Below, piece after piece: positions 1 to 11,429 of a stretch of DNA of 64,000 bases. Each line of letters begins with the position of its first letter. Position 1 is the first letter of the stretch. This stretch comes from Mesostigma viride (taxonomy: Eukaryota > Streptophyta > Mesostigmatophyceae > Mesostigmatales > Mesostigmataceae): assembly GCA_009746045.1 (NCBI GenBank), contig RPFO01000175.1, positions 5,729,414-5,793,413 on the forward strand, written 5' to 3'. The translations under genes and the position numbers were made by a program. Below the pieces are notes generated by a model. The model was not told the DNA's origin. It did not search any database and saw only the letters and a program-made list of their open reading frames with translations.

Positions 1-3
1 GGC

Positions 4-3000
4 TCAGCTGTGCTGCCGGGCATCGATCCTGGACTGCACAATGGTACTGAACCGGATCTTATATTCTGTGATGTCTGGGTCAAACAAGTTCTTTCTCGTG
101 AACTGGTCGCCCTTGGAGAGCTGCCCCGCCTCCTCCTTGGTCATCTCCGTCCCGAAATAATCCTGGGGCCCCACGGCGGCCTCAACCACGCCAAACCCTT
201 GAAACACGGACATGATCGCGACCGCGCATGTCTCGTGAACGTCGGACAAGTTGCCAGACAGCCAAGTGATGCCCTGCTGCGCACACATGACCGGCAGGTT
301 GTCCACGTAGTACGTGCCCGCGACAAAAGTAAAAAAGTTTTGGACGGTGAGCGGGATGTTCTGCGCCTGCATCGCCGACAAGGTGAGATCGGTGGTCAGG
401 TTCATGCCCACCCCGGTCTCGAGACCCTGGTACATCACCACAGGGGCCGCGCTACCGGCCTCCTGGTAGTAGAGGGTGACCGTGGTGTCGGTTGGCTTGA
501 GCACGGTGAGGGTGGAGCCGGCGGGGCTGAAGAAGGTCACGTTGCCGGAGCCAAACCACTGGAAGCCCTCCACGGACATGAACACGAGCGCCTTTTGCCA
601 GACAAAGCCGATGCCGGTGATCTGGGATAACTCGTCAAAGGGGAGGTAGCCGACGCGCTCCAACTGAAACTCTGTTCCGTGAGGTACGCCGCAGGGCAAG
701 AGACAAGAAAAAGGACGAATAGGAGGGGTGTCAGAAGCAGATAAGGAAGCTCCGTTGGGGGACAGAGTGGGCCCGTTCCGTGTTTCCAGCTAGAATTGGA
801 ACCGTTGTGCAAAGGTATGAGTAAGCAGAAGACTATGGAACCTGAGGGGATGTTTGGACCAAGAGGGTGCGAGGGCACGTAGCCGACCAGCCACACCTGA
901 GAATCTCTAGTAGCAACAAATGCATATTGGGAGTACGAAAGGAAGGAGCATGGGATGATTGATGACCTTCGCCCCGTGCCACACGGATGATAGAGAATTC
1001 TTGAAATAAATCGGCACAGCTGGGAATACAGCTGCGGTGTATGATCCCGCCAGCTCTTGTCGTTCTGCTGCACAGATAACAACCTTGTAAGTGGACAAAA
1101 GCAATAGGAGGTGACTAAGGAAGCTGTTAAGAAAGCTGAGAGCACCGACGCGCCCCACCTAGCTATGGGTGAACAGGAAAAAAAGAACAGACTGGGAAAG
1201 GGACAACAGAAAGTAGTGCGCAAAGATTTACTTTGCTTAGAGCAATTACACAAAAAAGCAAGGAGCTTAAGTCTGCTCCTCTATGGGGCGGCGATTAGAG
1301 ACAAAGCCCGCTCCACCTGACATTTATTTGTTCAGCGAGATAACCAGGGTTGGTCAGGACGGAAACCACAGGAGGAGGCATTCAATAAAAGGAAGGAAAG
1401 GAAGGAAAGGAAGGAAAGGAAGGAAAGGAAGGGAAGGAAGGGAAGGAAGGGAAGGAAGGGAAGGAAGGGAAGGAAGGGAAGGAAGGCAAGGAAGGCAAGG
1501 AAGGCAAGGAAGGGAAGGAAGGCAAGGAAGGCAAGGAAGGCAAGGAAGGAAAGGAAGGGAAGGAAGGGAAGGAAGGCAAGGAAGGCAAGGAAGGCAAGGA
1601 AGGCAAGGAAGGCAAGGAAGGCAAGGAAGGCAAGGAAGGCAAGGAAGGCAAGGAAGGCAAGGAAGGCAAGGAAGGCAAGGAAGGCAAGGAAGGCAAGGAA
1701 GGCAAGGAAGGCAAGGAAGGCAAGGAAGGCAAGGAAGGCAAGGAAGGCAAGGAAGGCAAGGAAGGCAAGGAAGGCAAGGAAGGCAAGGAAGGCAAGGAAG
1801 GCAAGGAAGGCAAGGAAGGCAAGGAAGGCAAGGAAGGCAAGGAAGGCAAGGAAGGCAAGGAAGGCAAGGAAGGCAAGGAAGGCAAGGAAGGCAAGGAAGG
1901 CAAGGAAGGAAAGGAAGGAAAGGAAGGAAAGGAAGGAAAGGAAGGAAAGGAAGGAAAGGAAGGAAAGGAAGGAAAGGAAGGAAAGGAAGGAAAGGAAGGA
2001 AAGGAAGGAAAGGAAGGAAAGGAAGGAAAGGAAGGAAAGGAAGGAAAGGAAGGAAAGGAAGGAAAGGAAGGAAAGGAAGGAAAGGAAGGAAAGGAAGGAA
2101 AGGAAGGAAAGGAAGGAAAGGAAGGAAAGGAAGGAAAGGAAGGAAAGGAAGGAAAGGAAGGAAAGGAAGGAAAGGAAGGAAAGGAAGGAAAGGAAGGAAA
2201 GGAAGGAAAGGAAGGAAAGGAAGGAAAGGAAGGAAAGGAAGGAAAGGAAGGAAAGGAAGGAAAGGAAGGAAAGGAAGGAAAGGAAGGAAAGGAAGGAAAG
2301 GAAGGAAAGGAAGGAAAGGAAGGAAAGGAAGGAAAGGAAGGAAAGGAAGGAAAGGAAGGAAAGGAAGGAAAGGAAGGAAAGGAAGGAAAGGAAGGAAAGG
2401 AAGGAAAGGAAGGAAAGGAAGGAAAGGAAGGAAAGGAAGGAAAGGAAGGAAAGGAAGGAAAGGAAGGAAAGGAAGGAAAAGAAGGAAAAGAAGGAAAGGA
2501 AGGAAAGGAATAAAGGAACGAAAGGAAGGAAGGGAGATATGAAGGAATGGATGGAATGAAAGGAATGGAACAAAATTTCAGTAAAGTGGCCAGGGAGATT
2601 AACCCATAGTCCGGGAATGGGTTTTTGGCATTTTTTGACCCCTGAAAATGGAAAAAATCATAACTCATACGCCACAACTCCAAATACCCCCAACCAAGGT
2701 GCTAGGAGTAACTACACTTCAAGGGCTTTTAGAATATGCAATAATATCCTGAGTCCATTCAGTGCTTTGCAAGATATTCACTGCCAAAGTTGGACAAAAC
2801 GGACGATCATTTTCAGGTAAGCAAAAGCCCCTTAGATAATAACACCTACTGGGAGGGTCGGGAACCTCAATATTAACATTGGACAATTTCATTGGATAGT
2901 GCCACCATGCTTTCCTTGGGTCAGACCGCACGGATAGCCCACCTGACCTATATAACGCGCTCACTTACGTGTGTGGGTTACGCGCGCGTAAGCAGCCATC

Positions 3001-5432
3001 CATGAAATGCCACACAATTATGCATTGTATACAGCCACATAGTTGTCTCCTTGACATAGGACTGTAAAAAGTGCTGGGAAACAAAGAAGTTGCTGAACCA
3101 CCACTAACAACGGAATGGCATCCTGCAAAGAAACACCACAAACTGAGCAGATTTGGGGCTAATAGCACTCATACAGCAGGCATGGAAACCTGCTGCAAGA
3201 CGCACTGATGCACTCGTGTAAAATCGATGTATAAACGACAGATTCCCGTGCAAACGACATGCAAACACGTTGCCGCACCTGGCTTGATCACGACCTAGCT
3301 TTCCGGGTTCTGCTGGCCGGGACCCTCATATCTCACACTGGCTAATGCTTTCCAGGCATAGGCCGCCATACCCGCATAATGAATGCATCTGCCATGATTA
3401 CCAGGTTGATGTTCTGTGCAAAGTACCTATAAACGCATCCGAATTCACAGGACGCTGCTGCGGATGTCCCGTACCAAAACTGGGTGCTTGGGCTGGCGCA
3501 GACTGCCGGGCCATGAGAAGAAAATCGAAATATATGACATGCCATTACTCATCTGGTACTGACGACCGAGAAAGCAGTAATTTCCTACCTGTATTTTACC
3601 AATGCTACACATCTGGCCACCCCTGACCTACGAAAATCACGCATCATCATTCTGAGCAACATTATGAACCGTTACAAGCCGCGAGACGCACAATGTCCTT
3701 GATAACGGCACGCTGGCAGCCATATCTAGTTACGCGCGCGCGCGTGAAAATTTCCCGCCAAAGTCACGTGATCCTGTCTCAATACACGTTGTAATTACCA
3801 GGCTATGGCGAATATTACCCCCAAACCTATGCATCACCTTCGTCCCTAAGTGTTCCCAGACCCACCGGACAACTTCCCTCCGTCACGGGTGGCGCGGCGC
3901 TCCGGGAATTGAGCGCCGCGCCACCGGGGGTCAAACAGTTTGATATATCGAACTGTTTCCGGACTATGGGTTAAGGAGCTCCAAAAGCAATCATACGCAG
4001 AATGGCATGAGAGCCTGCCTGGAATCATTTTGTGGGGAGCCAGAGACAAAAGCCACACATCACGTCAAGCCAGGCGTTGCATCAAGCCAGGCATGTGGCC
4101 ATGATTTGATACCTCATGCATGGGACGAGGCACGGACGATGATGTGCTGTGCACGCACGTGGATGTGATGAATAGGAGACAAGATTTTTTGCCTGGGGGT
4201 TGGGGATATCTCCCTATGTGATGCGGATGATGTGTGCTATGTGGTAAGAGCATGAACGAGAGACGAAGTGGATGCAGTGATATCCAAGTGAGGGACTATA
4301 AGTCAAAATTGTACTAATATTAGGACAGCGAAGAGATGTTTGTAAAGAAGTTGAAGATAAATGTCCTTATTAGACACTTCAGAGACCAAAGGAGGGGGCA
4401 GTCACAAACAAATAGAAAGTTGTCTCACTTGACATCTGTGCGTTCAACAGACGCAAGCAGCTTTCGCACTGAAGTCAAGGCTCTGGAAACACACCACTGT
4501 GCACGCAAGCTACGAAAATCTATGCAATACTGCTGTAATATCACTATCACGACACAAACCTCTCAACCGGCTCCTCATAGTTCCAAACAAATGACCGGCT
4601 CGATCCGTTATCAAGCCCCTCCAAGGGGGTTGCTCACACAGCTTGTGGCGCGGCTATTATCAAGGTGGAATACCTTTGTGCTCCCATAGATGGACACAGA
4701 TGACTGCCTACCCATAGTGTGGCCCTACCTGTACCTCGGAAGAACGCAGTGCGTGTTTCTACATACTGTAGTAGCGGTATGCGCAGTGCGTGTTTACACA
4801 CGGTAGTAGCGGTATACGCAGTGCGTGTTTACACACGGTAGTAGCGGTATACGCAGTGCGTGTTTACACACGGTAGTAGCGGTATACGCAGTGCGTGTTT
4901 ACACACGGTAGTAGCGGTATACAGATGGCGACAAGCACCACCGCTCCGAGTGCTTACCATAAAGAGCAGTGCCAGTCTTTACCACGGCTGCAGAATCCTT
5001 CTTGCGCAATGTGAAACCGCCCAGGTCGCTTCGTCCCGACTCGCCCTTGGACTCCTGGGACACGTCGTTCGCCCACACACTCAGGCCGAGAATGACGGCA
5101 AAACAGCAAATGGCAAGGATAACAAGGGCCACAAGCCAGCCGCCTCTCTGCTTGTAGCTCATTTGCAGTTTCGCATGCTGCATAGCAGCGCCTTTCATTT
5201 CGAGCGTCGAAATGATGCCGTCGCCATCTAGATCCCATTGCTTGATCCACTCTATAGCCTGCCTCTTGGTGCGACGGGGATCATCCGATGGAGCGGCATT
5301 CGACATCATTTTTTCAAGCTTCGACTCTAGCAACGAGTGTGCCACAGTTTTGAGCTGCTTATCCTCCGGATTAATCAATACCCCCACGTGCACAGGAGAC
5401 GCCGGAGGCGTCAACGATGCTGCAGCCGCCAT
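4..5432 (-). CDS. EF-hand, single-pass membrane protein (two exons, 380 aa)
   Basis: Exon 1 is 5432-4958 and exon 2 is 671-4; the intron 4957-672 has donor ATG|GTAAGC and acceptor AACAG|AG. Both sides are phase 1 and the total length is 1143 nt, a whole number of codons ending in TGA. Residues 67-78 form a canonical EF-hand loop (DLDGDGIISTLE). Residues about 98-120 are a hydrophobic membrane span. The C-terminal 220 residues are beta-rich and probably extracellular, with several N-x-T/S sites. The start is the ATG at 5432; in-frame sequence upstream has only GTG. The layout (cytosolic EF-hand, TM, then a module beginning P-x-D-E-L) resembles a family of uncharacterised algal proteins I recall, but no function can be assigned. 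The exon joining is an inference; further small exons are possible. Confidence 0.55.
1383..2516. repeat. 9-bp purine-only minisatellite, about 125 units, in blocks of variants
   Basis: The unit is GGAAGGNAA-like, with three main variants: GGAAGGAAA, GGAAGGGAA and GGAAGGCAA. The variants occur in blocks: A-type, then G-type, a mixed stretch, a long C-type block at about 1571-1905, and an A-type block at about 1906-2480. Because the period is a multiple of three, frames stay open on both strands, but the resulting Gly-Arg-Lys/Gln/Glu peptides are not evidence of coding. It lies in the intron of the EF-hand gene. Confidence 0.95.
2517..4744. other. Remainder of the EF-hand gene intron, no gene recognised
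   Basis: Low-complexity GGAAT-rich sequence borders the minisatellite, followed by about 2.1 kb of unremarkable sequence. A short alternating CG run sits near 3733-3745. Reading frames here are short and lack recognisable domains. Confidence 0.5.
4745..4921. repeat. 35-bp minisatellite, five copies
   Basis: Units begin CGCAGTGCGTGTTTACACAC and end GGTAGTAGCGGTATA. Copy 1 (4745-4781, 37 bp) is diverged; copies 2-5 (4782-4816, 4817-4851, 4852-4886, 4887-4921) look identical. The array lies 36 bp downstream of the inferred splice donor of the EF-hand gene. Confidence 0.95.
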
Positions 5433-6523
5433 GGAATTTCGCGTGCGCACTGCACTAATATAACGCGTGCCGGATCCGGGAACAAAATATAATATAAAGA
5501 ATCCAATAAATTAATTAAGGGCAGCGCGCGCCCCGCGGCCGGCGCCACTGCTCGGCGTGATTATTGCTGCGTAGGTAACTATGTATATTCAAGCCAAATC
5601 ATCAAGCAGGCAAGCACCCGCGCACCCGATGCTTGGTGATTTTATGTAAGCACGTCATGCGACTCCTGTGAGTCCTGTCCCTTGGAAACTAATCGCTGGT
5701 AATTATACTGTAAGGCCTGAATGAAGAGACAATCATGATGGCTAAGATCTTATGTACTACCTGTACCCCTATCTTAATATTTTCCGGCCCTCGGCCACTA
5801 CTGTATAGACTCTCTGCTGCCCATGTGCGGCGTGGGATACAGCAAGTGTAGCTTGTGTCACTGGACCCTCGGTTCAGTGTCTTGGCCCTCGGCCGTTTCG
5901 AAATCTCTGCTGCTGGCAAATCTCTGCTGCCCATTGTGCGGCGTGGGCAACAACAACAAGTCAGGGGATAAAAGCCGCTATTTATTAGCCTGATGGCTGA
6001 TAGCCTGATAGAGTGACCTATCAAGTATCAAGTAATAATGATGATGAATTATAGCTATAGAAGTTAGAACTCCATGTTCCGTAGTGCACTCTCGAAACTG
6101 GGAAACAACATGCACGCCATGTGCACGCCATGCCTCGAGTACCTTTCCATTTTTTTTACCTTGCATAAAATTTCAGAAGAGCTGTGGCTCAGCAATCCGA
6201 TAACAGAATTATTAACCGAGACCGGAAACCGATCATGAATGCTACTTATCTGTATGGCAATCATGCTACGAAACAGCATTGTAACTGGCAAGCACAGTAG
6301 AATTTACGTTGGCACTCGAGACTGCCCGGTTATCCTGAACTACTGCGTGCGTAATGTGTCGCCTCCGCATGCTAAATCACCATAAAATCTTTTATCCCGG
6401 CCGAGGAGGTTGAGCATGGCCACTAATTGGCAGGCACATTGACTGCCATGGCTGCGCTCATTGATTGTTGGGGCACACAGCAGTGTTTAGAAATCTGAGT
6501 GACGTTTCAATGTAGAGCACGAC
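5433..6523. other. Divergent intergenic region between EF-hand and glycosyltransferase genes
   Basis: About 1.1 kb separates two ATGs facing apart. Apart from the AT-rich element near 5490 and an AATTAATTAA tract at about 5509-5518, I see no gene. It presumably holds both promoters. Confidence 0.4.
5484..5498 (-). promoter_or_regulatory. TATA-like AT-rich element upstream of the EF-hand gene
   Basis: On the minus strand the sequence reads TTTATATTATATTTTG, about 52-66 bases upstream of the ATG at 5432. Position and composition suit a core promoter, but no initiator was verified. Confidence 0.3.
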
Positions 6524-9500
6524 ATGGGTGCAAAACACTCATCTGTGGCAGCTCCAGAACACGATGGCCCACTGCCTTTGCCTTCACGGTCCCCTATATC
6601 CGTGATAATCCCTACGCTGAATGAGGAGGACAATGTTGCAAAGGTGCGTCGGATTAAAGCAATGCTTCGACGGGGATTTGTGTGCTGAATGCGTACTTAC
6701 TGGTGCTCTAGTTTTGGCTACCGTTTTTGCTGCTTGCGCTCGATCACCAGAGTGGGTATTGCAAGCTGTGCAACGGACGCGCTCATGGTGTGCAGCAGCG
6801 CCAGGATTGACTTAGCACGGCATGACACAATGTGGTACTATACTCGTTCGCCGGAGAGGCTCTGCCAAAAAAGCAGCACATTTCCACATGACCCTTGATT
6901 GAAAGGCACCATCGCTGAAAGTTTGTTGTAGATACCGTCGCAGGGTCACTCTACCAGGCACGCTTAGTCGTCTTAATAAACTTATCTCGACCGTCAGGCC
7001 ATGCGCTGAGGTGCTTTAGCTTATCCATGAATTGAATGTTACTATGTTAATCGGTTTCCCATATGCTTTAGTTGGGAGGGCACGAAGCACTTCCAAGTGC
7101 TTGAGAACCCCTAGGTGATGTGGGATAGCTAGAGGTAGCCACACCCTAGCTGTTGCCTGGCATGTGGGATAGCTAGAGGTAGCCACACCCGAGCTGTTGC
7201 CTGGCATGTGGGATAGCTAGAGGTAGCCACACCCGAGCTGTTGCCTGGCATGTGGGATAGCTAGAGGTAGTCACACCCGAGCTGTTGCCTGGCGTGTAGG
7301 ATAGCTAGAGGTAGCCACACCCGAGCTGTTGCCTGGCGTGTGGGATAGCTAGAGGTAGCCACACCCGAGCTGTTGCCTGGCGTGTGGGATAGCTAGAGGT
7401 GGCCACACCCTAGCTGTTGCCTGGCGTGTGGGATAGCTAGAGGTAGCCACACCCGAGCTGTTGCCTGGCGTGTGGGATAGCTAGAGGTAGCCACACCCGA
7501 GCTGTTGCCTGGCGTGTGGGATAGCTAGAGGTAGCCACGCCCGAGCTGTTGCCTGGCATGTGGGATAGCTAGAGGTAGTCACACCCTAGCTGTTGCCTGG
7601 CGTGTGGGATAGCTAGAGGTAGCCACACCCGAGCTGTTGCCTGGCATGTGGGATAGCTAGAGGTAGCCACACCCGAGCTGTTGCCTGGCGTGTGGGATAG
7701 CTAGAGGTAGCCACACCCAAGCTGTTGCCTGGCATGTGGGATAGCTAGAGGTGGCCACACCCAAGCTGTTGCCTGGCGTGTGGGATAGCTAGAGGTAGCC
7801 ACACCCGAGCTGTTGCCTGGCGTGTGGGATAGCTAGAGGTAGTCACACCCAAGCTGTTGCCTGGCGTGTGGGATAGCTAGAGGTGGCCACACCCTAGCTG
7901 TTGCCTGGCATGTGGGATAGCTAGAGGTAGCCACGCCCGAGCTGTTGCCTGGCGTGTGGGATAGCTAGAGGTAGCCACACCCGAGCTGTTGCCTGGCGTG
8001 TGGGATAGCTAGAGGTAGTCACACCCAAGCTGTTGCCTGGCGTGTGGGATAGCTAGAGGTAGCCACACCCGAGCTGTTGCCTGGCGTGTGGGATAGCTAG
8101 AGGTAGCCACGCCCGAGCTGTTGCCTGGCATGTGGGATAGCTAGAGGTAGCCACACCCGAGCTGTTGCCTGGCGTGTGGGATAGCTAGAGGTAGTCACAC
8201 CCTAGCTGTTGCCTGGCGTGTGGGATAGCTAGAGGTAGCCACACCCGAGCTGTTGCCTGGCATGTGGGATAGCTAGAGGTAGTCACACCCGAGCTGTTGC
8301 CTGGCGTGTGGGATAGCTAGAGGTAGTCACCTATCCATCGTGCACTGAGCTGTCATTCGGAAAGATAGTCAGAAGTCATGCTTATTCTGCATCAATGTCC
8401 CACGTATTAAAGCTGCAAGTCGACATTCACGCTAGTGTCCCTTGGTTTTCTCTTCCCTACGCATGCGGTGCCCCTTGGAAGGTCAACTTGTCCCTCTTGT
8501 ATTACACACGCTTGTATAACACACGCTTGTATAACACACTCTTTTAGAACACTGTCTTGACTTAATGCATGCCTTGCCTGCATGCAGTGTCACGTGATTT
8601 ACTGGTATCTTACTGCATTCCTGCCCGTAAATAATAATGGACGGCTTAAAAGAAATTGCGTGTCGATGCAAACGCCCCTCTTGTTTTTATCCCCCCCCCC
8701 TCTTCTGCATGCCTTACCCTGATGCACAGTCTCATGGTCTATGGCAATGTGGACAGTATTTCAAGTTGACATGATCACCGCCCCCCCATATTGCGCACGA
8801 GCAGGCAATCACGAGCGCCCAACCACCCAACCACGGCGATGCCCCCCCCCCCCCTGTGGAGGTGATCGTCGTGGACGGCGGCAGCAGTGACCAGACGGAG
8901 AGCGTCGCCCGCTCCCTGGGCGCCAGGGTGCTCTCAGGGGCCCCCCGCGGGCGCGCGCGCCAGCTCAACCTGGGAGCATCGCATGCCATGGGCGACGTCC
9001 TCCTCTTCCTCCACGCGGATACAGTGCTGCCAGCAAACTACGTGGGGCTCGTGCGTGACACACTCGCTGGCCATGGGGGGGGGGAGTGGGGGCGAAAGGG
9101 GGAGATGAAGGGCGAGATGAAGGGGGAGATGAAGGGGGCGCAGCCAGCACCTGCCGCAGGACAGCAAGGTGAGGTTAAAAGGAGTAGGCGAAGGAACCTG
9201 CCAAAGTATAAGCCCAGGAATAAGCTAGAAAACGAGTAGGCGAAGGAGCTTGTCAAAGAAAAGCCCAGGGATAAAGCTAGTCGAGTCTAGGAACCAGTTG
9301 ATAAAATAGATAACAAACAAGCTAAAAGATGAATTAAAGGAACCAGTTGATAAAATAGATAACAAACGAGCTAAAGATGAAGGTAAGGAACAAGGTGATG
9401 AACAAGTTGAAGAACAAACGTCGGACAAGGCGAACGGGTGGCCTAACAGGCGAACAAAGGAACAAGTGAGGGAGCAAACAAGTCTACGAACATGATATTC

Positions 9501-11429
9501 CAGTCTAGGCTGATGGACATTGCTTCGTGCCATGTCTTCGAAATTTTTTTCTGGAACCCTTGCTGTGACCTATCAGCATGCTTCACTCCCAGAAGTCCGC
9601 CCTAAGAGCTCTGCGCGAGCTAGCGGTGGTCTCTCTCGCGCGCACCGCACGGCTTGGACTAAGCGTTGGCCAGGAGGCACCGCGGTAAATGCCTTCTCCA
9701 GGACGCATATTGGTGATCCAGAGATTCATCAGCGTATAATAGAAGAGGCCATCTAGCAATCCATCCATGTTTGGTCTATCTCGTTTTTCCGCCGCAACAA
9801 TTGTTTGCTGACATGTTCCCATCATACGGCAGAATCGATTTTCGTGCTGACGCCGGGCTATGGATGTCCCTGGCCACGGCTCTTCTCCATCCTATTCATG
9901 GCTCTTATTCATTGCTGTTATTCATGGCTCTTATTCATGGCTCTTATTCATGGCTCTCATTCATGGCTCTTATTCATGGCTCTTATTCATGGCTCATATT
10001 TATGGCTCTTCTCCATCATATTCATGGCCATCTGGTCTTGCGCATACCCCTTATCTTATCTGCTTCCTTTCCCCTATCTCTGTCTTATCTGCTTCCTATC
10101 TCCTATCTCTGTCTTATTTGCTTCCTTTCCCCTATCTCTGTCTTATATTCTTCCTTTCCCATATCTCTATCTTATTTGCTTCCTTTCCCCTATCTTTGTC
10201 TTATTTGCTTCCTTTCCCCTATCTCTGTCTTATTTGCTTCCTTTCCCCTATCTCTGTCTTATTTGCTTTCTTTCCCCTATCTCTGTCTTATTTGCTTCCT
10301 TTCCCCTATCTCTGTCTTATCTGCTTTGTTTTTCCTATATCTTTTTTGTTGCCACCGTGCCTTGTGCGCAGCTCCTGGCGTGTGGGGCGCCTTTTCCAAG
10401 ATGAACATCCAGAGCGACAGCGGCAAGCATTCCCTGGCGTTGCGCGCCGTGGAGTTTGGCGTGTTCTGGCGAACACGACTGTTCTCGCTGCCCTACGGCG
10501 ACCAGGCCCTGTTCGTCCGGGCGGACACATTCCGGGCCGTGGGAGGTTTCAAGGTAGGTCCCAGGGTGGGCTGTGTTATGATGTATATGCACGCCCGCAC
10601 ATCTCTAAGAGGCAGAACTCCCTAATGGAAACTCTGGTGTAGGAGTCTGCACGAATGCATTGGTTAGATAACTAGCGCGGGCTGGGCTTCAGGTAGTGAA
10701 AGATAGGTGCCTGCGCGGCATGTAGGCTTTCATGTGCAGTGTCGTCCACTATTGTTCCACTGGTTGTGTCTCCTTTTCCTAAAGTGGATTTGTCTTCCGT
10801 TGCAACTCATCCTTACCACTATGAGGAGCTCATCTTTGCCTAATGCAAGTAAGTTATGGTTCAGCGTTAAGTTTAACGGTGAATAAGACGGCGGGCGGTG
10901 GCTGACGGTAAATAAGATGGGGGACGGTGGCAGGCTGCCCAGTTTCTGCGAACAGACAAGGGATGTCATGCCTGTGGGCTGGCTGCAGGCTTCCCTATTG
11001 ATGACCATTTTTCTCATGAAATAAGGTCGTTCGTGCATGTTCCTGATTATTCCGTTCCCACTGAGGGCTTATGCTCACGTGACGCAGTCACTTGTCTATT
11101 AATTAATTAATGCATGTTCCTTATTATTCTGTGCCTCCATACTATTCCTGATTATTCTGTGCCTCCATACTATTCAGGACATGCCCTTCATGGAAGACTT
11201 CGAGTTTGTCAAGAGGATGAATAAGATTAGTCCACCGCGGTTGGTGCCGCCAGAACACCCGGTCACCACGTCTGCCCGGCGGTGGGACAAGTTTGGGGTG
11301 CTGCGCACCACGCTGGTGAACCAGGTAATCATCACCGCGTACCAATTGGGGGTCCCAACTGCACAGCTCGGTGCGTGGTATACGGCTGCCTTGGGGAGGA
11401 GTAAGAGCCAACCGCCGCCAGCTACATGA
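6524..11429 (+). CDS. Family-2 glycosyltransferase, TIGR04283-like (four exons, 305 aa)
   Basis: Exons are 6524-6643, 8805-9168, 10372-10553 and 11178-11429, with donors AAG|GTGCGT, AAG|GTGAGG and AAG|GTAGGT and acceptors GAGCAG, GCGCAG and TTCAG. Phases are 0, 1, 0 and the sum is 918 nt. Family motifs occur in order: [13 protein letters not shown] (residues 25-37), [22 protein letters not shown] (the metal-binding DxD-type site), [18 protein letters not shown] and TTSARRW. The family is mainly bacterial and transfers a nucleotide-activated sugar to an unknown acceptor. Oddities are a 13-C run in exon 2 encoding prolines, and a low-complexity GEMK-repeat linker just before intron 2. Most of the gene span is tandem-repeat intron. 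Confidence 0.85.
7119..8330. repeat. 44-bp satellite, about 27.5 copies, in intron 1 of the glycosyltransferase gene
   Basis: The unit starts TGTGGGATAGCTAGAGGTAG and ends GAGCTGTTGCCTGGC(A/G). Copy starts fall exactly every 44 bp (7119, 7163 and so on). Copies differ mainly at four positions: GGCA/GGCG, AGCC/AGTC, GTAG/GTGG and CCCG/CCCT/CCCA. Confidence 0.97.
8496..8540. repeat. 15-bp short tandem repeat, three copies
   Basis: Units are CTTGTATTACACACG, CTTGTATAACACACG and CTTGTATAACACACT, in intron 1 of the glycosyltransferase gene. Confidence 0.85.
9184..9378. repeat. Two short direct duplications in intron 2
   Basis: GAGTAGGCGAAGGA(A/G)C occurs at about 9182 and 9233. A longer block beginning GGAACCAGTTGATAAAATAG occurs at about 9291 and 9340, followed in both by ATAACAAAC and AGCTAAA. 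Confidence 0.7.
9890..10025. repeat. 13-bp tandem repeat (GGCTCTTATTCAT), about ten copies
   Basis: Repeated GGCTCTTATTCAT with point changes, in intron 2. All three forward frames stay open across it because 13 is coprime to 3; it is not coding. Confidence 0.85.
10049..10338. repeat. 29-bp pyrimidine-rich minisatellite, about ten copies, ending near a splice acceptor
   Basis: The unit is about CTTATTTGCTTCCTTTCCCC followed by TATCTCTGT. The array ends about 33 bp before the exon 3 acceptor at 10370-10371, so it makes a roughly 290-nt polypyrimidine-like tract on the sense strand. Confidence 0.9.
11123..11177 (+). repeat. 28-bp duplication of the intron 3 splice-acceptor tract
   Basis: ATTATTCTGTGCCTCCATAC plus TATTC occurs twice in tandem (11123-11150 and 11151-11177). 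The second copy ends in CAG, the acceptor of exon 4; the first ends in CTG. Confidence 0.85.

Noticed and set aside
1283-2683. Long open frames over the GGAAG array (over 400 residues on both strands)
   Set aside because: The 9-bp period keeps all nine-fold frames open; composition is a pure repeat with no start context or flanking coding sequence.
1383-8330. CRISPR array
   Set aside because: The 9-, 35- and 44-bp arrays are head-to-tail with no unique spacers, and the genome is eukaryotic.
9771-10642. Long hydrophobic multi-Leu/Ser frames in intron 2 of the glycosyltransferase gene
   Set aside because: They come from the 13-bp and 29-bp repeats, whose lengths keep all frames open; splice sites and family motifs skip this region.
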